A DNA stretch of 64,000 nucleotides, from NCBI RefSeq assembly GCF_024211255.1, contig NZ_JAMLDY010000007.1, forward strand, positions 106,507 to 170,506, given 5' to 3'. Below the pieces are notes generated by a model. That model was not told the origin of the DNA and ran no database searches. It worked only from the letters and a program-made list of their open reading frames with translations. Numbering within the stretch: the first letter of the stretch is position 1; every line of letters begins with the position of its first letter. Shown here one piece after another: positions 43,987 through 52,533 of this stretch. This DNA comes from Sphingomonas liriopis (GTDB taxonomy: Bacteria > Pseudomonadota > Alphaproteobacteria > Sphingomonadales > Sphingomonadaceae). Position numbers and translations under genes: made by a program.

Positions 43987-44403
43987 TCAGTTGCGCAGCG
44001 AATCGGGCACGATCCCGCCATTCTCGGCGAGCTTGGCCATCACCGCCTTGTGGAGCGCGATATTCTGTTCGGCGCTGCCGTCCTCACCGGCATGGACGCC
44101 GAGTTCCTGACCCAGTTCGCGGCGCGCGGCGAGGCTGGAATCGAGGTCGAGCAGCTTCAGGAGGTCGACGATCGACGATTGGTAATCGCCGCCGCCGTCC
44201 TTCATGTCGGCCATGGCGGACAGCACCGCACCGACGTCGACCGGCTCTGCGGGCGCGGCGGGGGTCGGTGCCGGCGCGGCGGCGGGGGTCGGCGCTGGCG
44301 CTGGCGCCGGCGTCGGTTCGGCCTGGGTCGTCTGCGGTGCCGGCTGCGGCGCGGCGGCCTTGTGGTGGAAGATCTTGCCCATGATGTTGCCGAAGATGCT
44401 CAT
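43987..44403 (-). CDS. DUF3597 domain protein
   Basis: 138 residues. N-terminus SIFGNIMGKIFHHKA, an Ala/Pro-rich linker (about 16-50), and the DUF3597 helical domain: VDVGAVLSAMADMKDGGGDYQSSIVDLLKLLDLDSSLAARRELGQELG...NIALHKAVMAKLAENGGIVPDSLRN. The family is common in proteobacteria and has no known function. It is divergent from the DUF4142 gene and lies 165 bp upstream of tldD. Confidence 0.9.
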   Translation of the reverse strand: MSIFGNIMGKIFHHKAAAPQPAPQTTQAEPTPAPAPAPTPAAAPAPTPAAPAEPVDVGAVLSAMADMKDGGGDYQSSIVDLLKLLDLDSSLAARRELGQELGVHAGEDGSAEQNIALHKAVMAKLAENGGIVPDSLRN

Positions 44404-44502
44404 CGTTCCGTCTCCCGTGAATGGATCGAGGCGGCAACGTCTGGCGAAGGAACGGGTTGCCGGGACGGCACGTTCATCGCGCGCTATAAGGGAGACGGAA
44501 AA

Positions 44503-45099
44503 ATGCTGAAGAAAACCATGGTGATCCTGTCGGCATCGACGCTGGCGCTGGCGGCCTGCGGCCCGAAGACCGAGACGACGAACACCAGCGACACCACGAT
44601 CGTGACCAATGACGGCGCCGCGTTCGACGCGGGCAATGCCGGCGTGGCGGCGACCAACACGACCGCGCCCGCCGCCGCCGGCCAGACGTTCGCCAACACC
44701 GCCGCGGCGAGCGACGCGTTCGAGATCGAGACGTCGAAGCTGGCGCTGGAGAAGAGCGGATCGGCCGCAGTGAAGAAATACGCCAACCAGATGATCGCGG
44801 CGCACACCGCCTCGACCGACAAGCTGAAGGCGACGGCCGCCGCGCTGACCCCGGCGATCACCCCCGATCCGGCGCTGACCGCGGAGCAGCAGGCGACGCT
44901 CGATACGCTCAAGACCAAGACCGGCGCCGATTTCGACGCCGCCTATATCGCCGCGCAGCAGTCCGGGCATCAGCAGACGCTCGACGCGCTGAAGGCCTAT
45001 GGCGCGACCGGCGACGTGCCCGCGCTCAAGACGTTCGCGACCGGGCTGGTACCGACGGTGGCGGCGCATCTCAACATGGCCAAGGCGCTCAAGGCCTAA
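44503..45099 (+). CDS. DUF4142 lipoprotein
   Basis: 198 residues. Lipoprotein signal with LAAC (Cys about 19). After an Ala/Thr-rich linker the DUF4142 domain runs from about 68 to the end: FANTAAASDAFEIETSKLALEKSGSAAVKKYANQMIAAHTASTDKL, then DFDAAYIAAQQSGHQQTLDALKAYGATGDVPALKTFATGLVPTVAAHLNMAKAL. It is ferritin-like in shape but lacks evident metal ligands beyond scattered His. GGGAGACGG lies before the ATG. Confidence 0.92.
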   Translation: MLKKTMVILSASTLALAACGPKTETTNTSDTTIVTNDGAAFDAGNAGVAATNTTAPAAAGQTFANTAAASDAFEIETSKLALEKSGSAAVKKYANQMIAAHTASTDKLKATAAALTPAITPDPALTAEQQATLDTLKTKTGADFDAAYIAAQQSGHQQTLDALKAYGATGDVPALKTFATGLVPTVAAHLNMAKALKA

Positions 45100-45147
45100 G
45101 TTGGCCGATCCAGTAGGGGCGCTCGCCACGCGGCGGGCGCCCTTCGC

Positions 45148-45522
45148 CTATCCGCGCGGGTGGCGAGCGGCGAGCGCGATGCCGGCGAGGTTTTTCGATC
45201 GCGGCACATGGCGGACGTGGACGCGCGCGATGCCGGCGATCGCGGCGCGATAGGCGGCGAGGTGTGGTTGCAGCTGTGGGCTGCGGCACCGCCAATTCCC
45301 CAACGCCTGTTCGACGATGGTGCGCGCGTCTCCGACCAGCAACACATCCCGCGCGCCCGCCGCAAGCGCGATCTCCACCGCGTAGCGCAGCGCCATCCAC
45401 TCCGCGGTGCAATTGTCGCCCTCGCCGACGTCGTCGCGGATGTGGGCGCGGCCACCGGTGACGACGGCGATCTCCATCCGCCCCGGGTTGGGCCGCGCGC
45501 CGCCGTCGAAATGCAGCGTCAT
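45148..45522 (-). CDS. RNase H-fold protein (reverse-transcriptase-like), last catalytic Asp apparently missing
   Basis: 124 residues from ATG 45522. It begins LHFDGGARPNPGRMEIAVV, with Asp of the first strand, Glu in NCTAEWMALRYA and Asp in LLVGDARTIVEQAL, three of four RNase H carboxylates. The expected fourth Asp after HVPRSKN is not seen; the tail reads LAGIALAARHPRG. RNase H activity on RNA:DNA hybrids is therefore doubtful. It is convergent with the DUF4142 gene and divergent from the glutaredoxin-like gene. Confidence 0.82.
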   Translation of the reverse strand: MTLHFDGGARPNPGRMEIAVVTGGRAHIRDDVGEGDNCTAEWMALRYAVEIALAAGARDVLLVGDARTIVEQALGNWRCRSPQLQPHLAAYRAAIAGIARVHVRHVPRSKNLAGIALAARHPRG

Positions 45523-45583
45523 CCGCGCGGAACGGGCGGGCGCCTGCCGCGCTATAGTCTCGCCCTCGCCAAAAGGAACCGTC

Positions 45584-45832
45584 ATGACCACCCGCAAAGC
45601 CATCCTGTACCGTATGGTCCTGCCCGAGCATATCTGCCCGTTCGGCGTGCGCGCCAAGCAGATCCTGCAATCGGAAGGATTCGAGGTCGACGACCGGATC
45701 CTGCGGTCGCGCGAGGAGGTCGAGGCTTTCAAGGCCGAACAGGGGGTCGATACGACGCCGCTGGTGTTCATCGGCGACGAGAAGATCGGCGGAAGCGACG
45801 ATCTGGAACGCTATCTGGCGACGGCGGCGTAG
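45584..45832 (+). CDS. glutaredoxin-family protein
   Basis: 82 residues with a thioredoxin-fold core: KAILYRMVLPEHICPFGVRAKQILQSEGFEVDDRIL, active-site CPFG (monothiol) at about 18-21, cis-Pro in TTPLVFIGDEKIGGSDDLERYL. It is a small monothiol glutaredoxin-like protein; redox or Fe-S handling is likely. AAAAGGAACC precedes ATG 45584. Confidence 0.9.
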   Translation: MTTRKAILYRMVLPEHICPFGVRAKQILQSEGFEVDDRILRSREEVEAFKAEQGVDTTPLVFIGDEKIGGSDDLERYLATAA

Positions 45833-45862
45833 CGGACGGCGCGATCGCTGAGTCATTGCGGT

Positions 45863-45949
45863 CACCCTCACCCTTCCGCGCCTTCGGCGCTCCCTCCCTC
45901 TCCCATCGGGAGAGGGAGAAGACGCCGAAGGCGGCGAAGGGTGAGGGCG
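45863..45949. repeat. palindromic repeat, CCCTCACCCTTCC family
   Basis: Arms CACCCTCACCCTTCCGCG and GCGAAGGGTGAGGGCG with inner stem CCCTCTCCCATCGGGAGAGGG. It lies between convergent genes (glutaredoxin-like and PL26-like). Confidence 0.88.
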
Positions 45950-45974
45950 AGAGCCTTTGCCTTGCAGGCGGTCG

Positions 45975-48692
45975 CTAATCCCGTCCGTTGTCCTTCGCCC
46001 GCTTGCGTCCCGGCGCATCGGGCGCGACGATCGCGACGCGGTCGAGCGCTTCCGGCACCAGCGCCAGCGTCTGGATCGCTGCGAGCCCCCATTGCGAGGC
46101 GGCGTTGGTCGAGACGCCCGGCCATTCGAGCACGCTGCCCACGACATGCCGCGGATCGGCAGGCCATGTCCCCAGTCCGGCGTCGCCCGACAGGAACTCC
46201 TCCGCCGCCCGCGCGGCGAGGGTCGCGTCCTTCTCCTGAAACGCGGCGTAGGCGGTCAGGCGGGAATGGCCCTCGCGCAGGTTGCGCGGGCCGAAGGGGG
46301 CACCGAACTTGGCCAGATAGTCCGCCTGCGGCGCATTGTACCAGCGGCAATATTCCAGCCACGCGGCGCGGTAGCGCGGCACGTCGAGCAGGCGGATCAG
46401 CTCGGCGCTGATCTCGACCGCGCCGAACACGGCGTTGAGGTGCGACAGGCCGATCTTGCGATTCTGGTCGATGAAGCGACCCGACGCCATGTCGAACGGC
46501 GCGCTACCCGTCATCCAGCCGTGCGGCAGCCGGCCGATGCCGTCGAGCCCGGCGACGATGCGATCGCGCCAGCGGGTATCGCCGGTCCGCTCCCATTCGG
46601 TCAGCCACGCCGCGGCGAGCGGGCACCAAGTGGTGCCGAAGGTCATCTCGATCGTACCCGCGGGCAGCACCGGGCGTTTCGCGCCGGGCACCTTGCGGCC
46701 GATCTCGACGCGGGTCAGCGCCTGGTCGGACGTGACGAGGTCGCGCAGCAGATCGCCGACGCGCTCGTCGGCGGTCAGGTAATAGAAGATGCGGCGGTAA
46801 TTGGCGTTGCTGACGCGCGGCTGTTTCGAACTGTCGCTCCAATGCTGGACGCCGTGGCGGGTGCCGAGGCCGCGGAAGCGGCCTGTGTGATAGACGTCGA
46901 CCTCCCCCGTGTGGCGCGTCATCGCCTCGGCGAGGCGGAAGGTCTGCGCGTCGCCGGTGCGCAGCGCCTGCGTCCACAGCCACAGGTCGGGCGATAGCTC
47001 GCTGTTCGCCCAGGCGAAGCCGCCGATGTCGTAGCGCCACTGATGCCGGTCGGCGTCGTAGCTGTGCATGACGTCGCCGTGGTTCCAGAAGCCGTACCAC
47101 GACCGGCGATCGACCTCGCCCGCGTAGAAATCGACCAGATCGGTCAGCTGGTTCTCGATCGCGGTGCGGTTTGGCGTCGAGCGATCGGGCAGGTTCCAGT
47201 CGCCGAACACCTGCGCGGCGTGGAGGTGCGCAGGCGCGGCCATCAGCTGCGGCGGCTGCGCCTGCATCCGCGCCATCGCCGCCAGCGTCTCGGTCGGCGG
47301 GGTGGCGGGGAGCGCCCAGAGCATCAGCTCCGACGTGCGCGCGATGCCGCCGGCGTCGTCCCAGCCCGGCTCGTAATCCTCGTAGGTGACCGACAGGCCC
47401 TGGTTCTGCGCGTCGTATCCCTCCATGCCCATGACGCCGTGATAGGGCCGCAGGTCCATCGCCGGCGCCTCGGGCGACCAGAGCCAGGCGGTGAGCTGCG
47501 CGGTATCGCCGGCGGCGCCGTCGATGTGGAGCGCGGTCGGGTGCCGCTGCCAGAAATAGCGCTGGGCGAGCGCGACACCGCCGGTCGGCCCGCCGACATA
47601 GGCGAGGCCGGGGGCGCGATGCCCCTCGGCGCTGTCGATCCAGCCATGACCGGGGCCGGTGCGCTTCTGGATGGTGAAGCCGTTGGCATTGGGCTGTTCG
47701 AGGCGGACGTCGCCCCACGCCGGGATACGCTCGAGCACGTCGCGGACCGCGGGCGCCATCTGCGCGAGCGGCGGGGTGGCCTGTCCGGCGATCTGCGCCT
47801 CGCGGAACGGCTTGCCGGGGTCGCGGCGCAGGCCGGTGAGCGGGCGTACCCCTTCCGCGAAGGTCTGGCCGTCGGTGGCGATGCGCAGGTGGCGATCGTG
47901 CAGCGCGCCGGTCATCGGCACCGCGGCACGGAGGCCGAGCGCGGACAGGAAGTCCTTCGCCGGATCGCCGTCGACGACGACGCTGTGGACGATGCGCAGC
48001 GCCGCCGAGCCCGCATAGGCGTAAAGGCGGGCGGTGAAAGGCATCCAGCGGCGGTCACCTGCAACGTGGCGTCCCTCGATCTTCACCACCGCGCGCACGG
48101 GCCCGCGCTGTTCGACGGTGACGCGCTCGATCGTGCCGGCGAAGGGGGTGGGCTCGCCGTGCAGCGGATCGCTGCGCACCGCGCCGATCAACGTGACCGG
48201 GCCGAGCACCGGCCGCCCGCCGTAGCTCGCCGAGCGGACCAGCGCGTCGCCGCTGCGCGCGATGACCCAGCTGAGTTCGCCGCTTCGTATCGTCACCGCG
48301 TCGGCGCTTTCGGTGACGCGAACCGGCTGGCGCGGCGCGGTCTCGCGGCCGCGGGTGACGATCAGGCCGGCGGGGGCGACGTCGGCGGGGATGGCGTGCG
48401 CGGTCCATTTGAGCGAACCGTCGGGCCAGGTCGCGGTGGTCCAGCTCTGCGCCGGTACGCCCTCGCCCGCGGCGGTCTGCACCGCGAGGCGGGTGCCGCG
48501 CTTCACCACCCCACGCGGCCAGGCGACGCCGAACGTCTGCCCGGCGTGCATCGCCGGCGCGGCGCCGTCGATCCAGCGGATCGGCGCCGGCGCGAAGGCG
48601 GGCGCGGGCGCGGCATGGACGGCCGCAGGCAGCAGCACGGTCGCGCCGCCGAGCAGGCCGGCACGGATCGTATCACGGCGGGTCGGGTGCAT
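45975..48692 (-). CDS. exo-rhamnogalacturonan lyase-like protein (PcRGLX/YetA type, PL26-like)
   Basis: 905 residues. N-terminus HPTRRDTIRAGLLGGATVLLPAAVHA is a Tat signal. The body matches YetA/PcRGLX proteins: an N-terminal beta-sandwich (WPRGVVKRGTRLAVQTAAGEGVPAQSWTTATWPDGSLKWTAHAI), a central beta-rich domain, and an (alpha/alpha) barrel region with SWYGFWNHGDVMHSYDADRHQWRYDIGGFAWANSEL and TGRFRGLGTRHGVQHWSDSSKQPRVSNANYRRI. The fungal relative is an exolyase acting on the rhamnogalacturonan backbone, and this gene sits beside CE12 acetylesterases. Start ATG 48692 with GGAGA spaced 5. 11 bp downstream of the DUF6250-like gene. Exact specificity is inferred. Confidence 0.82.
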   Translation of the reverse strand: MHPTRRDTIRAGLLGGATVLLPAAVHAAPAPAFAPAPIRWIDGAAPAMHAGQTFGVAWPRGVVKRGTRLAVQTAAGEGVPAQSWTTATWPDGSLKWTAHAIPADVAPAGLIVTRGRETAPRQPVRVTESADAVTIRSGELSWVIARSGDALVRSASYGGRPVLGPVTLIGAVRSDPLHGEPTPFAGTIERVTVEQRGPVRAVVKIEGRHVAGDRRWMPFTARLYAYAGSAALRIVHSVVVDGDPAKDFLSALGLRAAVPMTGALHDRHLRIATDGQTFAEGVRPLTGLRRDPGKPFREAQIAGQATPPLAQMAPAVRDVLERIPAWGDVRLEQPNANGFTIQKRTGPGHGWIDSAEGHRAPGLAYVGGPTGGVALAQRYFWQRHPTALHIDGAAGDTAQLTAWLWSPEAPAMDLRPYHGVMGMEGYDAQNQGLSVTYEDYEPGWDDAGGIARTSELMLWALPATPPTETLAAMARMQAQPPQLMAAPAHLHAAQVFGDWNLPDRSTPNRTAIENQLTDLVDFYAGEVDRRSWYGFWNHGDVMHSYDADRHQWRYDIGGFAWANSELSPDLWLWTQALRTGDAQTFRLAEAMTRHTGEVDVYHTGRFRGLGTRHGVQHWSDSSKQPRVSNANYRRIFYYLTADERVGDLLRDLVTSDQALTRVEIGRKVPGAKRPVLPAGTIEMTFGTTWCPLAAAWLTEWERTGDTRWRDRIVAGLDGIGRLPHGWMTGSAPFDMASGRFIDQNRKIGLSHLNAVFGAVEISAELIRLLDVPRYRAAWLEYCRWYNAPQADYLAKFGAPFGPRNLREGHSRLTAYAAFQEKDATLAARAAEEFLSGDAGLGTWPADPRHVVGSVLEWPGVSTNAASQWGLAAIQTLALVPEALDRVAIVAPDAPGRKRAKDNGRD

Positions 48693-48703
48693 GATTTTCT
48701 CCA

Positions 48704-49333
48704 TCAGCGCTGCGTCACCGTCACGCGGCGAATGCGCAGGTGGCTCCAGGTGGTGCGCAGCCCCCAATGGCCGCGGCGATAGGGTTGGTCGTCGGCGAGC
48801 GTGAACAGCCGCCGCCCGTCGCGCTCGACCGCGACCGTGCGGCCGTCGGCGATCAGCCGGATGCGCGTCCAGACGTTGGGGCGCAGCAGGTCGGCGGGGG
48901 CGGACAGGTCATGCTCCGGGAGCAGCGGGCGGTTGCCGGGCTCGCCGACGTAGCGGCGGAAGCGGGTCGTCGCGTTGCGGTTGCCGCCGATGCCGACATA
49001 ATAGGTCCTGAGGTCGTCATAGGCGGCGAAGGCGCCGCTGCGTGGGTGGGTGAGGACCGATCCGCCGTCCGCTTGCGTCGCCATCCAGAAGGCGTTGAGG
49101 TCGCTGACCCGGTCGTTGGCGCCGCCCTTGGCGACGGCCATCGCCTCGAACGCGATCGTCACCGGTGCGGCGACCGGGCGGCGCCACCACAGGGTCAGCC
49201 CCTTGGGGCTGTCGATGTCGATCGTGCCGTGGCGAAAGGTGACCTGCGCGGCGGGCGATTCGGCCTCGATCGTCCAGGCGGACGGGATGGCGAGCGACGC
49301 CGCCATGGCCACGAGGTTCACATATCCGCCCAT
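48704..49333 (-). CDS. DUF6250-like (concanavalin-fold) secreted protein
   Basis: 209 residues. Possible short signal (MGGYVNLVAMAASLAIPSAW). Concanavalin-like pattern: WRRPVAAPVTIAFEAMAV, LNAFWMATQADG, YYVGIGGNRNATTRFRRYVGEPGNRPLLPEHDLSAPADLLRPNVWTRIRLIADGRTVAVERDGRRLFTLADDQPYRRGHWGLRTTWSHLRIRRVTV. This fits the DUF6250 family, often encoded next to polysaccharide lyases in pectin loci. Catalytic role is unknown; it may bind substrate or act as a lyase helper. First gene of the minus-strand pair, divergent from CE12. Confidence 0.7.
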   Translation of the reverse strand: MGGYVNLVAMAASLAIPSAWTIEAESPAAQVTFRHGTIDIDSPKGLTLWWRRPVAAPVTIAFEAMAVAKGGANDRVSDLNAFWMATQADGGSVLTHPRSGAFAAYDDLRTYYVGIGGNRNATTRFRRYVGEPGNRPLLPEHDLSAPADLLRPNVWTRIRLIADGRTVAVERDGRRLFTLADDQPYRRGHWGLRTTWSHLRIRRVTVTQR

Positions 49334-49500
49334 CGGTCCTCCGCGAGGCGCTCTCGCGGCGCCTGGCTCTGTTTAGGACGAGTGGGTCAGCATGCCAAGC
49401 CTATCCCGAATATTCATTATCGATCCCACATAATGGCAGTTGCGTGGGGCGCGATCGCATCGCATGATGCGGGACAAAGAAACATCATGTGGAGAGCGAC
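49334..49500. promoter_or_regulatory. divergent control region between DUF6250/PL26 and CE12 genes
   Basis: 167 bp. AT-rich core around 49405-49435 (ATATTCATTATCGATC, then CACATAATGG) stands out in this GC-rich DNA. GCATC...GATGC near 49457-49470 is a small dyad. Probable shared promoters; no specific factor can be named. Confidence 0.5.
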
Positions 49501-50289
49501 ATGAAGATCGGCATCGTCCTGGCCCTGGCCGTCGCAGCGGCCGGCGGCGCGCAGGCGGCGGATACGCCCCCACGCATCTTCATCGCCAGCGATTCGACTG
49601 CACAGGACTATAAGCCGGATCGCTATCCGCAATCGGGCTGGGGCACGATGCTGCGCTGCGCGGTGCCGGGCGTGACGGTGGAGAATCGCGCGATCGGCGG
49701 GCGTTCCACCAACAGCTTCATCCGCGAAGGCCGGCTCGATGCGATCGCCAGGGACCTGCGCAAGGGCGACACGCTGCTGATCCAGTTCGGGCACAACGAC
49801 GCGAGCGTCGACAAGCCCGAACGCTACACCACGGTGGAGCAGTATAAGGCGAACCTCGACCGCTTCCTCGCCGTCGCCAGGGCGGCGGGGGCGAAGGCGG
49901 TGATCCTGACCCCGGTGGCGCGTCGCGACTTCAAGGACGGCGTCGAACAGCCGAGCTTTCCCGCCTATGCCGATGCGGCGCGCGCCGTGGCGAAGGCGAC
50001 CCACACGCCGCTGATCGACCTCGGCAAGGCGTCGCAGGCGATGGTGCAGGCGGCGGGGCCGGACGCGGCCAAGGCCTATTACCTGCATTACGAGGGCGCG
50101 GCGGGTGCGCCGGGCTATCCCAAGGGGGTGGCGGACGACACGCATTTCAGTGAACTGGGCGCGCGGCGGGTGGCGGATCTGGTCGCGGTGGGGCTGAAGG
50201 CGACGCGGCTGCCGATCGCGAAACGGGTGACGCCGCATGTGCCGGCGTTGATGCGCGCGACGTCGGCGGGTGGGCCGTCGTGCGGGTGA
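49501..50289 (+). CDS. rhamnogalacturonan acetylesterase (CE12, SGNH hydrolase)
   Basis: 262 residues. Signal peptide MKIGIVLALAVAAAGGAQA. SGNH blocks: IASDSTAQD (nucleophile Ser, block I, near 31-39), NRAIGGRST (block II), FGHNDAS (block III), and DDTHFSELGARRVADLV (Asp-His pair, block V). The GDST-like start and DTHFSE are typical of CE12 rhamnogalacturonan acetylesterases, which remove acetyl groups from RG-I so that lyases and hydrolases can act. Start ATG 49501 with GGAGAG upstream. The stop overlaps the start of the next CE12 gene. Confidence 0.92.
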   Translation: MKIGIVLALAVAAAGGAQAADTPPRIFIASDSTAQDYKPDRYPQSGWGTMLRCAVPGVTVENRAIGGRSTNSFIREGRLDAIARDLRKGDTLLIQFGHNDASVDKPERYTTVEQYKANLDRFLAVARAAGAKAVILTPVARRDFKDGVEQPSFPAYADAARAVAKATHTPLIDLGKASQAMVQAAGPDAAKAYYLHYEGAAGAPGYPKGVADDTHFSELGARRVADLVAVGLKATRLPIAKRVTPHVPALMRATSAGGPSCG

Positions 50290-51572
50290 TGTGGGTAGGT
50301 ATAGTGGCAGCGACGGTAGCGGGCACTGCCCTAGCCTCCCCCCTCCGTCACCCCGGACAGGGCACCCATCAAAGTAATACTTTGATGGGACCCGTTGTTC
50401 CGGGGTCCACCGCGCAGCAAGCGTCGAAGCCGGAGGATGCGCGGAACGGTGGATGCCGGAACAAGTCCGGCATGACGGAGGTATGTGAGGAACGGGTCAC
50501 GATCGACGAACCCGGTACCTGGTCCGTCCCCGCCACCCCCGGCAACTATCGCGTCACCGTGACGCTCGGGCTGCCGAAGGTCGCCACCGTCACCACGATC
50601 AAGGCCGAATCGCGCCGCCTGATGCTCGACGCCATCGCCGCCGCCGCCGGACGCAGCATCACGCGCAGCTTCGTCGTCAACGTCCGTAACGCGACCCTGA
50701 CCCCGCCGCCGGCGAACGCACCGGGCGGCGACCGCGTGCTGCTCAAGCCGCGCGAGACGGGGTCGCTCAACTGGGACGACCGGCTGTCGCTCGAGATCCT
50801 CGGCGACCATCCCGGCGTCACCGCCATTCGCATCGAACCCGTCACCGTCCCGACGGTCTTCCTGCTCGGCGACTCCACCGTCACCGATCAGCCGGCGGAA
50901 CCGGCGGCGAGCTGGGGGCAGATGCTGCCCGTCTTCTTCAAGCCCGATATCGCCATCGCCAACCACGCCGAATCGGGCGAGACGCTGAAATCGTTCATGA
51001 GCGAGCTGCGCTTCGCCAAGGTGCTCGAATCGGCGAAGCCGGGCGATGTCGCGCTCATCCAGTTCGGGCACAACGACCAGAAGGCGCAATGGCCGCAGAC
51101 CTATGCCGCCGCCGAGACGACGTACCGCGATTACCTGCGCGCGTGGATCGCCGAATTTCGGCGGCGTGGGGTGACGCCGGTGCTGGTCACCTCGCCGGAG
51201 CGGCGGATGTGGACCGGGACCCGGATCAAGCCGACGCTCGCCGAATACGCCGCGGCGGTGAAGACGGTCGGTGCCGAACTGACGGTGCCGGTGATCGACC
51301 TCAACGCCGCCAGCATCGCCTTCTACGAGGCGCTGGGGCCGGGGCGCGCGCCGCTCGCGTTCAACGACGGCGGCAAGGACGCGACGCACCACGACAATTA
51401 CGGCGCCTGGGTGCTCGCGCGCGCCGTGGCGCAGGGGATCGCGGGGTTGCCGCTGGGTGTCCACCTGCGCAGTGACCTCCCGCCGTTCGATCCGGCGCGG
51501 CCGCCCGATCCGGCGAGCTTCCGCCTCGCGCCCAGCCTGGCGCACGATGCCACGCGGCCGGACGGGAATTGA
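50289..51572 (+). CDS. second CE12 acetylesterase with N-terminal beta-sandwich and repeat-encoded linker
   Basis: 427 residues. Signal WVGIVAATVAGTALA, then a stretch of about 48 residues encoded by a palindromic repeat (residues about 17-64). A beta-sandwich domain follows (VTIDEPGTWSVPATPGNYRVTVTLGLPKVATVTTIKAESRRLML), then the SGNH domain: FLLGDSTVTDQP, NHAESGETLKSF, FGHNDQKAQWPQ and DATHHDNYGAWVLARAV. The two-domain layout resembles YesT/YesY-like and bacteroidetes RG acetylesterases. ATG 50289 overlaps the previous stop (TGATG). Without the repeat, the mature protein would begin near CEERVTID. Confidence 0.9.
   Translation: MWVGIVAATVAGTALASPLRHPGQGTHQSNTLMGPVVPGSTAQQASKPEDARNGGCRNKSGMTEVCEERVTIDEPGTWSVPATPGNYRVTVTLGLPKVATVTTIKAESRRLMLDAIAAAAGRSITRSFVVNVRNATLTPPPANAPGGDRVLLKPRETGSLNWDDRLSLEILGDHPGVTAIRIEPVTVPTVFLLGDSTVTDQPAEPAASWGQMLPVFFKPDIAIANHAESGETLKSFMSELRFAKVLESAKPGDVALIQFGHNDQKAQWPQTYAAAETTYRDYLRAWIAEFRRRGVTPVLVTSPERRMWTGTRIKPTLAEYAAAVKTVGAELTVPVIDLNAASIAFYEALGPGRAPLAFNDGGKDATHHDNYGAWVLARAVAQGIAGLPLGVHLRSDLPPFDPARPPDPASFRLAPSLAHDATRPDGN
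50346..50477. repeat. REP-like palindrome with internal palindrome, inside CE12 coding sequence
   Basis: Outer left arm CGTCACCCCGGAC (50346) is interrupted by about 36 bp whose core is the perfect dyad CATCAAAGTA / TACTTTGATG (50367-50387). The arm then resumes TTGTTCCGGGGTCCACC. The right arm is GTGGATGCCGGAACAAGTCC followed by GGCATGACG (ending 50477). Read in frame with the esterase. Confidence 0.92.
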
Positions 51573-51573
51573 G

Positions 51574-52533
51574 ATGACGACGCGACGTACCGTTATCGCC
51601 GGCGGGCTTGCCGCCATGCTGCCCCTGCCCGCCGTCGCCGCAGCAGAGCCGGCGGTCGAGCGCTTCCCGTTGTGGCCCAAGGCGCCACCCGGTGGCGAGG
51701 GGTGCAATATCGTCGACCAATGGGTCAAGCGCTCGCCGACCGGCGGGGCGGACGACATCGCGTGGCCGCATGTCGGCACGCCGATGCTGACCGTCGTGCG
51801 GCCCGCCAGGCCTAACGGGTCGGCGGTGCTGGTCTGTCCCGGCGGCGGCTATGCGCGGGTCGCGGTCGGGCGCACCGGCGGCGGCATCGCGCGCGACTTC
51901 GCCGCCCGCGGGGTGACCGCGTTCGAGCTGCTCTACCGCCTGCCGCACGATAATTGGGCGGCGGGGGCCGACGTCGCGTTGCAGGATGCACAGCGCGCGA
52001 TGCGGGTGATCCGCGCCGGCGCGGGCACGCGCTGGGCGATCGATCCGGCGCGCGTCGCGGTTGCCGGCTTTTCGGCGGGCGGGCATGTCGCGGCGCGGCT
52101 GGCGACGCGCGCGGGCTCGCCGGTCTACGATCCCGTCGATGCCGCCGACCGGTGGCCGGCGCGGCCGGATGTGGCGGGGCTGTTCTTTCCGGTCGTCACG
52201 ATGCTCGACGACGGCGTCCATGCGCAGTCGCGGCGCGAGCTACTGGGCGCGCACGCCGCCGATCCCGCGTGGCAGCGGCGCTATTCGGCGCAGATCGACC
52301 TGCCCGCCGACATGCCGCCGAGCTTCGTCGCGGCCAATGCCGACGATCCCGTCGTGCCGCCGCGCAACGCGGTGCTGATGTGGGAGGCGCTGCAGGCCGC
52401 CAGGGTGCCGAGCGAGCTGATGATCTTCGAACGCGGCGGCCACGGCCCGCCCGCCGCGCATCGCGACGGCACGCCGGTGCCGTGGCTGGACCTGTTCGCG
52501 AACTGGGCGGGCGATCATGGGTGGCGGGGATGA
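51574..52533 (+). CDS. alpha/beta hydrolase, exported (esterase of the BD-FAE/xylan-esterase type)
   Basis: 319 residues. MTTRRTVIAGGLAAMLPLPAVAAAE is a Tat signal. Catalytic elements: oxyanion loop CPGGGYARVA, nucleophile elbow GFSAGGH, Asp in NADDPVVPPRN, His in FERGGHGPP. It resembles acetyl-xylan or feruloyl esterase-like hydrolases and, by context, may deacylate pectin. The start follows the CE12 stop by one base, so all three esterases are cotranscribed. Confidence 0.88.
   Translation: MTTRRTVIAGGLAAMLPLPAVAAAEPAVERFPLWPKAPPGGEGCNIVDQWVKRSPTGGADDIAWPHVGTPMLTVVRPARPNGSAVLVCPGGGYARVAVGRTGGGIARDFAARGVTAFELLYRLPHDNWAAGADVALQDAQRAMRVIRAGAGTRWAIDPARVAVAGFSAGGHVAARLATRAGSPVYDPVDAADRWPARPDVAGLFFPVVTMLDDGVHAQSRRELLGAHAADPAWQRRYSAQIDLPADMPPSFVAANADDPVVPPRNAVLMWEALQAARVPSELMIFERGGHGPPAAHRDGTPVPWLDLFANWAGDHGWRG

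Noticed and set aside
41326..44500. Long plus-strand frame continuing into the DUF4142 gene
   Set aside because: It is antisense to tldE and tldD; only the part from ATG 44503 has protein-like features.
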